Assembly (NCBI GenBank): GCA_039881145.1
Contig: JAYKKI010000075.1
Location: forward strand, 2,055,001-2,119,000
DNA length: 64,000 nucleotides
Origin: Druceiella hillmani
Taxonomy: Eukaryota > Arthropoda > Insecta > Lepidoptera > Hepialidae
Direction of reading: 5' to 3'
Both the position numbers and the translations under genes were made by a program. The stretch's first letter is position 1. Every line of letters starts with the position of its first letter. Below, in pieces: positions 1-13,775 of this stretch. The notes below the pieces were generated by a model. That model was not told the origin of the DNA and did not search any database. It worked only from the letters and a program-made list of their open reading frames with translations.

Positions 1-1294
1 CAAGAACCTGGTTTTTGAAACACTCGTACATAGTAATTAAAATACAAATAATTTTGTTTTAGAATGTATTTAGTATTTACACATACCTAAATTTTATGTT
101 CGTTTTTCGTAACAAGACTTAGTTGTTGGATAAAGTTCAACGTACATTATTAGGGTTATTATAATGATATTTGGCATACTAATACTATGTTCCATCAGCA
201 CTAAAAAACGACATATTCGTAATTTAACTAACTCGATATCACAAATAACAAATCATTTATAACAGAATAAAATGGCATTAAACCAATCAACATTCATGTC
301 AAACTGAACTTTGAAAAATATTCTAACTAGAATAAATATGTGAGGATTGCCATATTTAAATAATAAATAACCTATAAAGATTGAATTTGAAATAAGCAAT
401 CAAAATTAATATTATTTTATTAATAAGAAGGGAATAATAATTTATCTAAACTACAAATGAAAAAATATTGTACTAATAGTTATTCCGACAAGTCATTATC
501 CATTTTTAAAATAAAAATATACTATAGATAGACCTAGTGACAAAATTGGTTTAATTTAAATACCTTTTTTCAACCTATCACATTGTTACGTTTTGAAGAA
601 AAAATTGAAAACGAAAATTTGTATTCCAAAGAGTTCTTCCCCGCCTTTCACATTTCAAACCATCTTAGAGTTCATTTTGTTACACATACACTTTTTCTAA
701 CAACAACAGTGACAGCGCAAGAACCATAGAGGTGCTTGAAAATGACAGAAATAAGAACTTTTGGTTATAGACCCATCAATATCAGTACGGTATTTTATAG
801 ACAGAAAACAGTAAACGTTATTGAATGTTAGTATTTATGTTAATAGGTTATGTTACGGACAAATACGAGATTAAGTTTTTGAAAAACTAATCACTGTAAT
901 GTTTTCACGAATAATAAAATGCTTTTATACAACACACTTTATCATATTTAGACATGTAATATTTTGATTGATTACAATATTTACGGTAGGGTATTTCACA
1001 CGGAAAAATAATGGCAGTTAACCAAAAGTTCATTAATTTATCATCAGATGACCCTGACAGCACCTTGCATGGCCCCTGCAACCCGTTTGCGACTCTTTGA
1101 GCATTCTTTTTGGCATGAAGTTGCATAGGACTTCCATTTTTAAATAGTTTAGTCTCCGACTAAATAGTTTGTATCCATCCTGTTGCAATTTCTAGGAGCT
1201 GAGCTATGGAACTGAAATTTCTAAAGGCACCTGAAGAATGCTTTACCAGTATCTTGATTCAATTGTAATATCAGTCTTTCACACTGCGTTTCAG
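1..1294 (+). other. PGM3: PGM3 intron, upstream part
   Basis: This stretch precedes the first recognisable PGM3 exon and is read as intron because the exon at 1295 starts mid-protein after a pyrimidine-rich TTTCAG acceptor. It is AT-rich. Its short reading frames, including one on the minus strand at 905-1126, resemble nothing I know. I see no repeat or gene in it. Confidence 0.6.
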
Positions 1295-1484
1295 GTCAGT
1301 AGACCAAAAACCTGCTGCCAAGCTCCTAATGAACTTCATTGATATGACAAATGAGACAGTTGGTGACGCCCTCTCGGTGCTGTTTCTTGTTGAGTCGGTG
1401 CTGGCTTCCAATGGGTGGTCGGCACGAGATTGGCTGGGGACATATGATGATCTGCCTTGTCGGCAGTTGAAAGTTACAGTGAAG
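1295..1484 (+). CDS. PGM3: PGM3 exon (third from the end)
   Basis: The acceptor is TTTCAG at 1289-1294 and the donor GTAAGT at 1485. One base completes a split codon, then 63 codons follow. It encodes the segment just before the C-terminal phosphate-binding domain, with [20 protein letters not shown] near the start and [11 protein letters not shown] at the end. A second AG at 1298-1299 leaves the 5' boundary uncertain by 5 bases. Confidence 0.88.
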
Positions 1485-4400
1485 GTAAGTTATGATTTTA
1501 TTTAATTTTGGTATTTATAATTTATAAGCATCTTTTTTCTAATTGACACTTATTGTATTAATCTAATTATGTATCTAATACACTAATTAATGTAACTATA
1601 ATTAGTAACAGGTGGAAAAGGTAAAAAAATATTTTTTTTACATATTTGTCCCTCAAAAAAAACATTTTAAACGGACAAATATGTAAAAAAAATGTCTTCT
1701 ACCATAGAGGGTAACAAATGAAAACTGATGAATCAAGAAACTTTAAAATGTAAACAATAATATTTTGACAAACTTTATTTCACCAAAATTTGTCATACTT
1801 TGAAAAGTCAAAGTATCAAAATTTGTCATACTAATCGGAAATATTCCACAAATATGTGTAATGATACCGAGTTGACATGTAACATGTCTGAAGTCACTTG
1901 TTATCAATCTGATAAACAATGGCAGTTTTTCAATAGATAGATAGTTATTTGAAGGTATATTCTATGCTGTGATAATTATTTGAACAAACTTTACGCTTAT
2001 TGCGTGTCGGAGAACAATAAAGAGTGATCGAAAAATGGGTACTTAACTTGTGTAGGGCCTGGGCGCTTATTAGGGAATTTACATAAAATGCCCATACAAG
2101 TAATATTCGCAGCAGCTGCACTGCTGAAATTTAATTATCAACTTATTGCGGAAATGATTTCAATGAAAACTATATAACAAACATACATTTTCAAAAAGAT
2201 TATGAAATTTTATTAATGTGGAAATCAATTTTTTACAAGTCTATAAAGAGATGTCAAAAGATGTTATAAAATTTTTGAAAGGCCAATATCTCACCCGATT
2301 TTTAATTTACATGACATACAAGTTTACGAAAAAAATTCATGAACATTGTGGAACAAGCTACGTGTTGAAGCAATAATCGCTGGCCGCACACAGAAATAAA
2401 TGATGACAGTGAAACTACTAGTGAAAAAGTGGTATAATTTTCGTGAAAATGACATGATTATTCAAGAAAAATCATGGAAATTTTTTATTTCCATAGTCTT
2501 TCCACCTTTTTGTTACAGCAGTAAATATTTGATGCACTTTTGAGTCATTTTCTTTTGGTGATAACAATATAGAAATTGGAATTTCGTCACTGAATAGAAT
2601 TAAATTATTTTATTTTATGTATGAGTGAATGGAAGCAAAGTGTGGCACAGTGGTGCCTGTGATCACCTGTTTCCAATAATTTATAATAGAGGGTCTATAT
2701 ATATATAACATCATTTTTGCATTCCAATCATAAATTTTATAATGATATGTAGAATTTAAACACACCTCCTATTAACGATGAAAAGAAAATCAAAATAATG
2801 GGATATTTTTTCCATTTTTTTCTTTTTTCGTGATGGGCTGGTCCATTTTAAGTATTCACCTTTATACGGGGATCAAATTGATATTTCTAGGATCGCAACG
2901 TAATTACAACGCGTGATGCAGAGAGACTATGCACATCACCTGAGGGTCTGCAGGAGAGGATCAATCAGCTGACAGGGCAGTACGAACGAGCACGTGCATT
3001 CGTAAGGCCCTCTGGGACTGAAGATATAGTGAGGGTATACGCGGAGGCAGCCAGCCAAGAGGTAAATGACTTATTTGTATTTGTTTTAAGGAACATAGTG
3101 GGTACTATTCACATATCACACATTCAGAATGAAAGAAACCTAACCTAACTTAAAAAATAAGGAACTAGAGTTACCGGGATTGAAAGGCCTGGTAAATTAT
3201 TTTTGGTGACCTGACGATTATTAAACAATAGTAAATATGTAAGTACATACCTTGGTCTTTAGCATACACATTCTCCGGCTCCATTTATTTGCAGAATGTG
3301 CTAAATGATAAAACTCTTAATTGAAAAAAAAAAAAATATATATATATATTTAATTATTACAGCATTTCTTCACATGTAAAATTTTTTTTTTTAACTTATT
3401 TTTCCTATTCAGCATAATGTGACGAATTACATCAATAATGAAAATTATGGAAAAAATTTAATGTCTACAATTTGTGAATTATCAGCTGAGAAAGTGTGAC
3501 AGTTTTGAAAGTTTTTTTTTTGTTTGGAGCAATAGCGTTTAATTTAATTAATATATTATTGCACGTAACTCTTTTAACACACCCAATACTTGACTGGAGC
3601 GCGGTGCTTACTTGGGCAGCTACAAGTCTTCGTAGCTGTTCGTGAGTTATTCCCCTAAGTGGCGCTGAATAATGTGCACAAGGATCAGGTGCACGAAAAA
3701 GATGACAAATAATTATGAATATATTTTCAATACTTTGAAAAAGTCATCTTTTAAATTTTATTTCAACAACAATCAACTATTTTTCAGTCAACGAATAAGG
3801 TCTTTCTTTGTCCGACATTTATTCCCGGACACCATATATATTAAAATAATTTTATGACAAACAATTTTAATTTCTGTTATTATTTCAAAGTTTTAACTAT
3901 TTTTCACATTTACCAAAAATATTTTATTTTTAGATTGGAGTATTTGTTGTGGGAAGAATCACCTCTGTGAAGAAATTACATAATGAAAAATGCATTTTAC
4001 AATTATCGAATCATATTATAATAGCAATTTATGATTATCGAAAATGTTTATAGGTTATATAACTTGAGTTGTTAATAAACAAGTCAAACGATACCGCATA
4101 TATAAAAATTGGTTTAAAACATACAGAATTTGTCCACATAAATACATAGAACTAATTTTGTAACCCTTTTTTTGGCTCCCGTAATCGGATAAAAAACCGG
4201 TCAATTAGTTCAAATTTATGATGCTTATGGATTTAATTTTTCTTTCTCCCATATATGTCACAAAGTATTCAGATTATTATCTTCTTTGCTTAAGAGATAT
4301 ATACGAGAACCTTAACAGAATGCAAATAATGTGACAGTTACTATAAATGAATTTTTTTTAATTGACCCAACTATGAATCAATTTCTTCACGTTCGTGGCA

Positions 4401-4844
4401 TAGATGGATTTAATACTTCTCTCCCCCGCTTTTATTAAACGAAGTAATCACATTACTGCTACTTTTACTTGAGAAATTTATATAGAAGAAGGCTTGATAT
4501 AACTATAAAACAAGGATGTATAACCACAGTACATGTTAAAAGAAAAATTTCTTTATATATGATTACTCTTCAAAAAATTCTGATGAATTCACTCATTCCA
4601 CATATATTAGAAATAGCATATTCTTTTCTACCTACTTTGCCGCAAATGGATCAGTAAAACATGTTTTAAAACCATGTACTTGAGTACATGGACGTACATA
4701 GAATTATTGAAAACTGTAGTTAGAATAACTCCAATCCTTAACAATTTTCTTCAACAGGATACCGACAAGTTAGCTGCAGAAGTATCGCAAGCCGTTTACG
4801 ACCTAGCAGGGGGTGTCGGAGACAGACCCGGCACGCCGCAATAG
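1295..4844 (+). CDS. PGM3: Phosphoacetylglucosamine mutase, C-terminal part (3 exons)
   Basis: The coding parts join 1295..1484, 2891..3061 and 4758..4844 (TAG stop at 4842-4844), all with GT-AG introns in consistent phase. PGM3/AGM1 converts GlcNAc-6-phosphate to GlcNAc-1-phosphate in the cytosol, feeding UDP-GlcNAc for chitin and glycoproteins. The decisive signature is the C-terminal phosphate-binding loop RPSGTED in the middle exon, followed by VRVYAEA. The first exon carries the family's TVGDALS and DLPCRQLKV stretches, and the protein ends [11 protein letters not shown], close to the vertebrate ending GGIGERP. About 150 codons are visible. The catalytic serine loop and metal-binding loop lie in exons beyond the left edge, so activity cannot be judged. 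The intron at 3062-4757 holds a truncated MITE. The identification rests on remembered family sequence. Confidence 0.93.
1631..1693. repeat. 21-bp perfect inverted repeat in PGM3 intron
   Basis: The arms at 1631-1651 and 1673-1693 are perfect reverse complements (containing ACATATTTGTCC / GGACAAATATGT plus an A/T run) with a 21-base loop. No transposon ends or target duplication are apparent. Confidence 0.8.
2891..3061 (+). CDS. PGM3: PGM3 exon with RPSGTED loop
   Basis: The acceptor is TTTCTAG ending at 2890 and the donor GTAAAT at 3062. The exon is exactly 57 codons, phase 0 on both sides. It begins [13 protein letters not shown] and contains [19 protein letters not shown], the alpha-D-phosphohexomutase C-terminal signature that grips the substrate phosphate. 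Confidence 0.95.
3540..3838 (-). mobile_element. Truncated MITE, copy A, in PGM3 intron
   Basis: The right end (about 3799-3838) matches, in inverse orientation, the terminal inverted repeats of the element at 59170-59578. The shared core is CTTTCTTTGTCCGACA followed by TTATTCCCGGACACC. The internal part also matches: the GATGACAAATAATTATGAAT block, the GCGCACATTATTCAGC-like block and the AACACACCCAATACTTG block. The second terminal repeat is missing, so this copy is truncated near 3540. I see no protein coding. Confidence 0.75.
4758..4844 (+). CDS. PGM3: PGM3 last coding exon
   Basis: The acceptor is TTCAACAG ending at 4757. There are 28 codons ([19 protein letters not shown] and the tail GDRPGTPQ) and a TAG stop. 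The length and the glycine-rich ending fit the usual C-terminus of the family, so the protein is complete at this end. Confidence 0.93.
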   Translation, partial: DTDKLAAEVSQAVYDLAGGVGDRPGTPQ

Positions 4845-5015
4845 TCTTTCACTGTACAATTTAGTCCATGGTTTCCCAACTGTTCTCACTTCATTTTGTT
4901 CTTCTATATTGATAAATGAATGTATTAATTAATCGATAAATATTAGAGAACTTTATACCATGACATAATTAAGGTGGTATGTATGCGTGTATGAATGGAA
5001 CTTTTTTTAAGTCGT

Positions 5016-5021
5016 AATAAA
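5016..5021 (+). terminator. Candidate PGM3 poly(A) signal
   Basis: AATAAA occurs 172 bases after the PGM3 stop and is followed by a T/G-rich stretch (TGTAGTAATTTGATGTAG). This is a reasonable position for the gene's 3' end. Other AATAAA motifs further on (for example near 5942) could also be used. Confidence 0.4.
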
Positions 5022-8000
5022 AGTCTATACTGTAGTAATTTGATGTAGCATGTTTCGGTAACTGACATTAGTTTGGTGTTCCATTATTATCTTTTTATAT
5101 TATGTATCTACTACACATTCTATTATACAATTAGATGGAAATAACCTAAAAATGCTTGTCAACACAAAAATTATACAAATATACCAAAATGTTTCATTTT
5201 TATTCAAAACCTACTAAAGATTGTCAATGAAAATCCATCTGTCAATGAAAATTTAATATCTCTAAATTTTCTTTGGGATTCTGTACTTATTATCACTTGA
5301 AAAATAAAATTGTGTCACTTTGTTATAACCTCTTCTCAACACTTGGCAAAGTTATTTTCACTTCTTGGAATCTCTATAATTTGTCAAAATGTGTTTTACT
5401 CTGAAATCTAAAACTTAATTAGCAATAAAGACGATAAAGGCAACCTATAAATAATAAAAAGACATTAAAATAGTACAATGAATTTTACAATAGAAAATAC
5501 TTTGTCTAACTGGCTGATCTTTATTGACTTGTTTTTATTGGTTTTGAAATTTATTTTTTTTTATTGTCCATAGAAATTAATTTTTCTATTGTCTATGAAA
5601 AATCCCTATTTTTATTCTCTATGAAATCTCAGCCATTATATAATTTTATAATGGCCGACCGTTACTATGTCAACAAAGTGGTTCAATCTTGAACTGTCAT
5701 TATGTTTATGAAGCTTGTTATATCAAAAAACTACTAATAAGTCATTATTTTATTACCTATTTTAATGGCATTTATCACGCAAACAGTATATTACAGTGGA
5801 CCACAGGTTGGGAAACCTTAAAATTATAGATAATTTTGTATTATTATAACACATTTTTAACCACAACATTTAATTCTTTAATGTCATATTTCATATATCT
5901 TCGTTGCTGGTAATTCATATTTTTGTATGTTTATTATTATTGAATAAATTTGTTTATTTATATGACTTTTGCTATTATATTTTTATTCCGATATATTTAT
6001 ACATTATTCCTGTAGCACAATGTTCTGAACAAAATGAATGTATAGGTGCCAAATTTTGTTTTTTTTTTGTAAATTGAATGCAGAATAAACAAACAATTAA
6101 AAAAGAATCGCATGCATGATGCAACAAGTACCAAATTGTGTATTTATTTTAATAAGAGGATATTGAAAAATATATTTTAATGTGATCTGGTGTGTATATT
6201 CTTTATTTTAGTTGAATTTCTTAAACAAAAACTTACATTATTCATAAAATGTTCCGCTTTTTTCAATCTGTGGCTAAGATTCTAAAAAAACGCTAATTTT
6301 TTCTAATTGTAATATAAGTAAATATCGCAATTTGTATATACAAACTTACAAGACAGATTGTCAATATAGAACAAAATAGTTTATATTTATTAAGTTTTTT
6401 ATATCCATCAGAACATTTCTTGCATATTTACATCAAAATAACTGCATGAAAAGTATTACCATTATTTGTCTAAAATTATTATACATACAAATGAACAATT
6501 TTTAATATTTGTCCCAAATTTGTATTTCATAAATTTCCAGCTAGAATTTTTCTTAAACAAAGATTTAATCGCTTGCATCATCGAAACACGACACTGCCAT
6601 TAGGAAAAAACTTAATTTTTGCTTCAAACAATTAATTTTAGTATATTTTAACTTTTATTTAACCTTGTGTAACTTTGTAAGAATGTGACGTGAAAGTTCT
6701 ACGCATTAAGAATGTGATTTCTACGTGTTTTATATAAATTAATTAACGATTATAAAATACCAATTAATGAAGATTAATGCAATATTATTCAGTACGTTAC
6801 AGTGCCAACAAAAATTTTATTCATTCAAAATGAGGAAACTAAAGTCAGACAATATTTTTTTGCATTTAAAGGGTTGTGTTTATTACTAAATAAATTTTCT
6901 TATTTTATCGCAAAACTGTTTTTTAATGAATATTTTGTTTTATACCATCAATAAAGCAGCTATCAATATGTCTATATTTATTGAAAAACATTATATTTTC
7001 AGAAAAATAAATGTGTTTTTATAAATTTTAAAAATATTATTATAGATTATAGTTTTAAAATATTGGCTAATTAGAGATATATATGTACATAATTATATAT
7101 TTAATATTTGGTTTAATAAATAAAATTAAATATTGTTCTGAAATTAAAGAAAAATTATGATGTTTTTTATAATACATACCGATTAAATAGTCATTGATGA
7201 AGACTTATAATACATATCATATTATACATAAATACGGCATATTTTCAATTGTCCTAGAGATTGAGTATTTAGTAAAATTTTTAACATGTTGTGACGAGAT
7301 ACCATGTTATATCTCCTTTGCATAACCGAACTAATTAGGAAAAAATAGCGTGAGTCCAAAAGAAATTAACTATTATTCTTAATTCATTAATATGGAAACT
7401 TAACAATGACGAGAACGCGACTCTGTTCTGTGAATTAAAGTAAAATATTTTATGGTAGACTGTGTAAATGATCGTTTCACTTGTCATTTCATAACTGGGT
7501 TTAATCAGTTCTCAAATTCTAAAGACTACATTATTTTCTTGCATATTGTTAGTCCAATATTGCCTAAAAATGTTTAAGACAATTCTCTATACAAATATAA
7601 GAAATAACTATTAAATAATCGGAATGATCCAAATAAGTAAGTTACCGCTAAAAAGCTTTTCATAGTGACGCAGAAAAAGAAAAGTGATGTAAATAACACT
7701 GAGATTACTAAAAAGTATTCTAAAGATATAATAATTACTTATAGCTTAAAAAGTGGGTTGTAAATGTACTATAATACATGATTAATCTTACAAGAAAATT
7801 ATCAAGTATATGCATCACCAATTTTTTATTATTTATAAAAAATCAACCAATAAGAAAACATGGATATGACAGGATTAAACCAAAAATACACTACATTCTA
7901 AGCGAACACTTTAACTCTAGACTAAAGCCTATTATTTCTATGGACAATAAGCCAGTTAGATAAAATTTAAGTGCAAAAGCTGTTCACTAAATGCAACCAT

Positions 8001-8826
8001 CTCGTAAAGGATAATTGTTAATCTACGACATTTGATAATATGCAGTATTTTTAACTTGTTATTAATAATCTGTGTCATGAATGTTACCATTTTTTTTCTT
8101 TCACTTTGTACAATTTCTACTGAGTCGCAACTATACCAGGAAATGTCTATGAATTATGTCAATGCGTACTTTGGAAAACGTTAATTAGAAATATGATAAA
8201 TGTTCAAAATGATAAAGTTCCATGTGGTATAATTCGTGGATATCTCCTATTTATTTTTTGATAATAACTCTTGCATAATATTTAAGAAAATTTAATTACA
8301 CTAAGTTGCTATATTTAAATTTCATATATGATATACTTCTACAGAGAGAAAGATCTACATTGAGTTGATTTGGTCATATCGAAAGAAAATACTATCTGTA
8401 GGAAAAAAAAATTGCTTAAGAATTTGAAAGTAAAACAGCATTAAAAAAAGTTACGAAAAAACAATTTAAATTTGAACTTTTTTTGAGCATTCAAATTTAA
8501 AAAAGAAGAATATAAAATTTCCAATAAGCTATAGAAGGTATGTTAGACATATCTGACACGTCTAATACGTCATTGAGAAAACATTTTAAATGGAACATAA
8601 TAAAATAATTTGTCTCTGTACATTATTATCTCCAGCTTTAAAACAAAGTTTTCAAAAAACCCGTTGACATTTCTGAATCCTTTTTCTTTTCAAGCTCATC
8701 AAATTTCTGTATTTCTTGACCATAACTTGCATCTTCAACAAGAAGATATGCTAGGTAATACCTACAAAAGATTTTTGACGTCTTCTGAATAAAAGAAACT
8801 TTTGAATAAATAAATAAAAAATTATT

Positions 8827-8898
8827 AAACTTTTACCATGATGACCTTAAAAATAATATGTTACATAATTTTTATTAAGGTCATCATGGTAAAAGTTT
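8827..8898. repeat. 24-bp perfect inverted repeat
   Basis: The arms 8827-8850 and 8875-8898 are perfect complements (AAACTTTTACCATGATGACC and its complement), with a loop of 24 bases that is itself partly complementary, lengthening the stem imperfectly. Confidence 0.85.
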
Positions 8899-10096
8899 GT
8901 TTATGGTAAAAATATTGTTTGCATAATTTCTTTAAAAGTATTGGAAAAAATAATAAAAACCATTTGCAATTAAACGCCACCCTATCCTTGTCATAAAAAT
9001 ACCATTATGAGAATGTGTACGAATCAGCTCTAAGTAGAAGTAAAAAATTGAGAAAATTTCTAAATAACATCTTAAATTTTGACTATTTTGGAGACATTTT
9101 CTTTTCCTCGATATTAAATAGTAATATGTCCAACAATATTCTAAAGCCAAAATAAAAAGCTATTTGTTGAATTGATTTAATGTAAGGTGTTAAACACGGG
9201 CTAGTTTTAAATAAAATTAGCTGAATGTTGAGAGAAATATTTTTTAAATAATAATATAACAATTGGTTAGCGAGTATTATTACAACAATTATGCTCAATG
9301 CAGCGTTACAGCTTATTAAATAAAAGCTTTATACAAATTTTGTAATTGTGTTTTTATTTTTTAATAATTTTTTCCATTTTTTCTGATTAGAAAATCGTAA
9401 ATATTTCTTGAATAAGATTTTAATAGAGTTATGCTATGAGCACAATATCAAATGTATTATTCGTTCTACAAATATACTATAGGACAAATATTCATGACAT
9501 GCTGTGGTGACAAAATTCCTTGGCAGAGTAAAAAACGGACAGCTAAATTATTGGCATTCATTGCCGCCTGAACCCAAAGAATATTAGTGACACGAGATGA
9601 ATGTTTTGGTCATACTTATGATGGTAGCGTGCACAGTCACCGAAGTCCCAAAGTGTTAAAAAATTGCATTTTTAATGGTGGGGGAATCATGATGCATTAT
9701 GACAATGTTTAGAATGAGACATTTTAATTGTTTTAATATTATATTAGATTTGCAAAAAGATGTAAAATTATATAATAATTATTATCTTTTGCATGTAGGT
9801 TTTCGATGGAATTTTTCCCTGATCCAATGAGACAATAGCAACATCTCTTAATAAATAGTATTATTAAATGGAAACTGATTTCCCAAAGAATATTGAGAGT
9901 GGTCAATAGACATTCCCTCACAGCTCGAACGACATATGCAGGCAGAAGTCAGACAAAAGAGCAACTAAATGTCCATGAGAGATTGCTGTGTTGAGCGAAA
10001 GAAAGAGAAAAAAAAATTAAATGGAAACTGTCGACTTTCATTCCACAACTATATTATTTCTTAGGTGAAAAAATGGCTTATATGTTAATTTGAATT

Positions 10097-10235
10097 ATAT
10101 TCTATATCTATACCAAGATATATTCTATATCTATACCAAGTTTCATGAAAATCTGTTCATCTGTTTAGATGTGATTAAATAAAATATCCAAATACACTTT
10201 TATAGCATTTGTATTTTGCGTGAACGAACCCGTAA
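10097..10235 (+). repeat. 23-bp duplication and LINE-tail-like patch
   Basis: ATATTCTATATCTATACCAAG occurs twice with a 23-base period (10097-10140). The following ACCAAGTTTCATGAAAATCTG and TCATCTGTTTAGATGTGATT resemble the 3' tails of RTE-type LINEs that are widespread in insects. The resemblance is from memory and the patch is short. Confidence 0.4.
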
Positions 10236-10953
10236 CAACCTTTATGTTATTATTTTACATGCAAAATTTGGTTGAAATTCACTACTTAGTTAAAGAATTG
10301 TTAAATAACAAGCAACAAATCAAACTTGAATTTATAATGTTAGAATTATTTCACCTTGAAATAAGAATGTAATAATATCATAAAATATATTAAACCTGTG
10401 AAATATGGTTTAAAATTACTGGAAAAAAGGTATGTCCTGTAATTGAACCATTTATCAATATTTAACCGATAAGTCTTCTATATACCACCTTCACAATTTG
10501 ATTTTCTATTAACATACTCTTACCAAGTGTTGTTAAAGTGCTTCAATAAAGGTACCACTGTTTCTGAGCACCTGATTTACTCAAACACTTGTCAAATAAA
10601 TGGTAATACAGTGTTATTACCATGTTTTAAAGGGTTTATACCCTTATAATAAAGTTTGTAATGTTTCATAACAAAAATTATTCCGTTTATCTCCTTTAAT
10701 CTTTTATTAAACCTAAAGCTTCATTTTTATAAATAATTTCATATATTAGTTTATAGAGAATAATATGGATACAAATTAGAAAAGAGGAAGACATTGTAAA
10801 AAGTATTAGTGGTTTATGAATAAGTAACTGATAAGTGTAATACAGTTACTAGCAATACTGTTTATATTAAGGTGTATAACAATTCGACAACACTAATTGG
10901 AAGTGAATAAATGTAATTAGTTTATATAATGTTGCTATGTGTTTTTAACATTC

Positions 10954-11584
10954 AAGGGAGGTCAAAAAGTTTGCGGCATGGAGTGCAAAGAAGGTAAAAA
11001 AACGTAGTGCTATTTTGAATTTTTAATATATTCTCCCTTAATCCTAACACATTTCTAAGATCTGTTAATTAATTTACTTATATCCTCAACAAAAAATGTT
11101 TTTACTTTATCTTGAAAATAAGCTAAAATTGCAGACTTGGGTTTTTCATCACCACTAAATATTTTTCCACTCGGCTCCTTTTTCTTTTTTGGGAACAAAA
11201 TTTGTTGACATGCTGAGATTGTCTTAATCAATATTCAAAATGGTTGTAGAAGGTACTCCAACCATTTCTCCCAACTGCTTCACGGGTTGTCTTCTATCGA
11301 ATCTCTGCCTTGTTTGAAAACATGCCACTTATAAATAGCGGTTTTACTAGAGTCCCCGTAAACTGTATGACATCTCATTCAATATGACTTGTGATGTTTT
11401 CCTTGCTTTGTCAGGAACTCGATGACAACCCGAAATTCGATTTTCTCCACAGTCAATAACTTCGATAACTTCCAGAATGTGTTGTTTGATTGATCATAGG
11501 TCAGAGTCGCTCATTAGCGACTGTCTGAGTAACCGCTACCCCTCGCCATCCTCTCTATTCTGAAAACTTTTTGACCAATCCTCG
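10954..11584 (-). mobile_element. Mariner-like element, internally deleted
   Basis: Both ends carry the inverted motif GGTCAAAAAGTTT (left at about 10959-10972; complement AACTTTTTGACC near 11567-11578). TA follows the right end at 11585. On the minus strand the body keeps pieces of a mariner transposase N-terminus: KWHVFKQGRDSIEDNP around 11300-11330, and in another frame RQPVKQLGEMVGVP-like helix-turn-helix residues. The catalytic part is absent and there are frame breaks and stops, so this roughly 630-bp relic is non-autonomous and dead. The left target duplication is not preserved. Confidence 0.75.
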
Positions 11585-13639
11585 TATGTAATTTGAAATA
11601 AGAATGCAAATAAGAAGTCATGTGAATGGTTGTTAAAATTGACAGTAATAAACATTTTATTACTTTTAGACGACAATAGCAGTAAAGTAGTTTACAGTTC
11701 TACTAAATCACATGTAGTTATGATGGTGTGTTGACAGTGCTGGAATAGCAATGTAAAAAGCATCACCTGCATGTATTTTCAGTGCCAAACTTGACAGGCA
11801 ATGCCTGTTGCTTATTTATTGTGTTTAATTTCTTCTAATTAATCAAAAAATTAAAATATTTAATGATTACCCCAAATTATTTTCAACACATTATTTTGTG
11901 AATACTCCACAGGGTTGAACTGATATTAAATAGTCTGCACTTGCATGTTTCTTTAAAAATAAATTGGAAGGCAACGAGTTAATTTGATGCTTGAAAATGA
12001 TGAACAACTGTATAATTACCATTTTATATGCAACATTGTTCATGTAGATTATTTGACCTTATCTTTATTTATCGATGGTTACTTATGTTGTGATATTTAG
12101 TAGATAGTAACTCTAACTAGTACTCCTTATATTCCTCTTTTATCTGATGTCATATCAATAAATCTCAATTTCTTTCCCGAACTCTATTAAATATAACTGT
12201 ATAAACTATAAATATTTGTTCATAAATTTTTAGATGACATAAATATAATAGAACTCATTGAGAGACAAAACAATCTTTCCGTATTTTCTTTAAGGCTCTA
12301 AGGAATAAAACAGTGGAAGCCTCATCTAAATCCGTTTAGTGAGGGTTGCTACTTAACAAACAATTTCAAGACTCAAGAAACATTGCATTCTGTTTTCAAG
12401 CTTATTTTTAAGGCAGTTTTCTAAAAGTAATGTACTTTTTTCACCATTTTTCATTTTTAAGGCTTGTGTTTGAAATATTAAACTTCAAAATGAACGTGAG
12501 GGCCTTTTAACTTTTCAGTCGTGGGTTTGAAAAATATGAAGAAATTCTAAATACATACTAACGTTTGATTAGAACTTTAAACTTAATTTTTTTTTCTTTG
12601 TACATGCACTCAATTGCATACGAAGTTTAGTAGAAGTGTGCGTCGGAACGTGAGTACGTTCCAACACTGTCTTAGCTTTTTTGTTAAATTTACAATTGTT
12701 AAGTGTATTTGGGGTAAGAAAAGAAATTATTTTTTTAAATTGTATCAAAATCAGAACTTATCAATCAAAGAAAATGAGAACAAGTCAAGGACAGCACTTA
12801 CTATCAATAAAAAAAGACAGTTGTGTAAGAATCTGGGAATTCCATAGGCGTTGGCTTAATGTTAAAGACTGGATATAAAATTCTGTCTTATCTTCTATGA
12901 CGTTGTACTAATATACGCGAGTATTCTAATTTATTTACTCTAAGCTAAATAAAACCACAATCTTATCTCTGCCTTCACTAGCTATTTGTGATAAAATAAA
13001 CACGATCAGATGTTTATTTTTAGAGCAAAGGGACAACTTTAAAATTACCTGCTTTATAAGAGGTTCTAGCTGTTACTCACGCCTTTACCCTTATTTATGA
13101 GTAAATTTTATATTCAACAGATGGTATTTTGCAATGAAAATGTAAGTATTACAAGCAATTGATTGTATGGTGAAAGAGTCGTTCAGTCAAACCAAGCATC
13201 AGCAGTGCTGTGTAGTGGCTCTCTAAAAAATTTGTTCTTTCTCATTCGTTTTAGTCCTTAATCCTTTCACCGTCAGTCCTGTAATAATTTATTTTATTAT
13301 GAACGTGTATGTAATGTTTCATAAGTGTTTTCAACTTTAATTTTATTTAGAATGCAATAGCACGGAACTTTTTGATTACTGTAATGTCATTAAGACGAGA
13401 CCTTAGAATTCTCCGTATATTTTTATTGCCAATATTTATTTTTGATTCGTATTTTCTTCATAACATTAGTTTAATTCGAACAGTGACTGTAAGGCAAATA
13501 AAAACCTATAAATACAATGCTGAACCTCTGACTTTACATGCACTAGTATTGGCAAATCACAATCAATCACTCGCAGTCTTGATGACAATTAGTCAATAAA
13601 CAAACTTATATTTTTATTTATCTAATGTATCTAATTGAT

Positions 13640-13775
13640 ACATATGGCGGACTTATTGCTACGAGACCAATCTCTTACAGCCAACCATATCACCCGTCCA
13701 GCCCCGCTCGACGAATGGCCAGGAATCGAACCCAGGTCTCCGTGGTGATCAACCCAACACTCAGGCGACGATGCT
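13640..13775 (-). mobile_element. tRNA-derived SINE-like fragment
   Basis: Read on the minus strand, CGTCGCCTGAGTGTTGGG resembles a tRNA A box. About 35 bases further on comes GGTTCGATTCC, an exact pol III B-box match (complement GGAATCGAACC at about 13722-13732). The sequence then continues with a non-tRNA body (GGTCTCGTAGCAATAAGTCC). A cloverleaf for a functional tRNA is not evident, so a tRNA-derived SINE or a decayed tRNA is the likely reading. Confidence 0.55.

Larger units (their letters stand above)
5022..10953. other. Intergenic, no gene seen
   Basis: AT-rich sequence downstream of PGM3. I see only short non-descript reading frames, one inverted repeat (8827-8898), and a small LINE-tail-like patch with a short tandem duplication (10097-10235). 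No conserved protein, RNA gene or intact transposon is recognisable. Confidence 0.6.

Noticed and set aside
13722..13732. Functional tRNA gene
   Set aside because: The B box is exact, but no acceptor stem or cloverleaf can be drawn, so it is treated as SINE-like.
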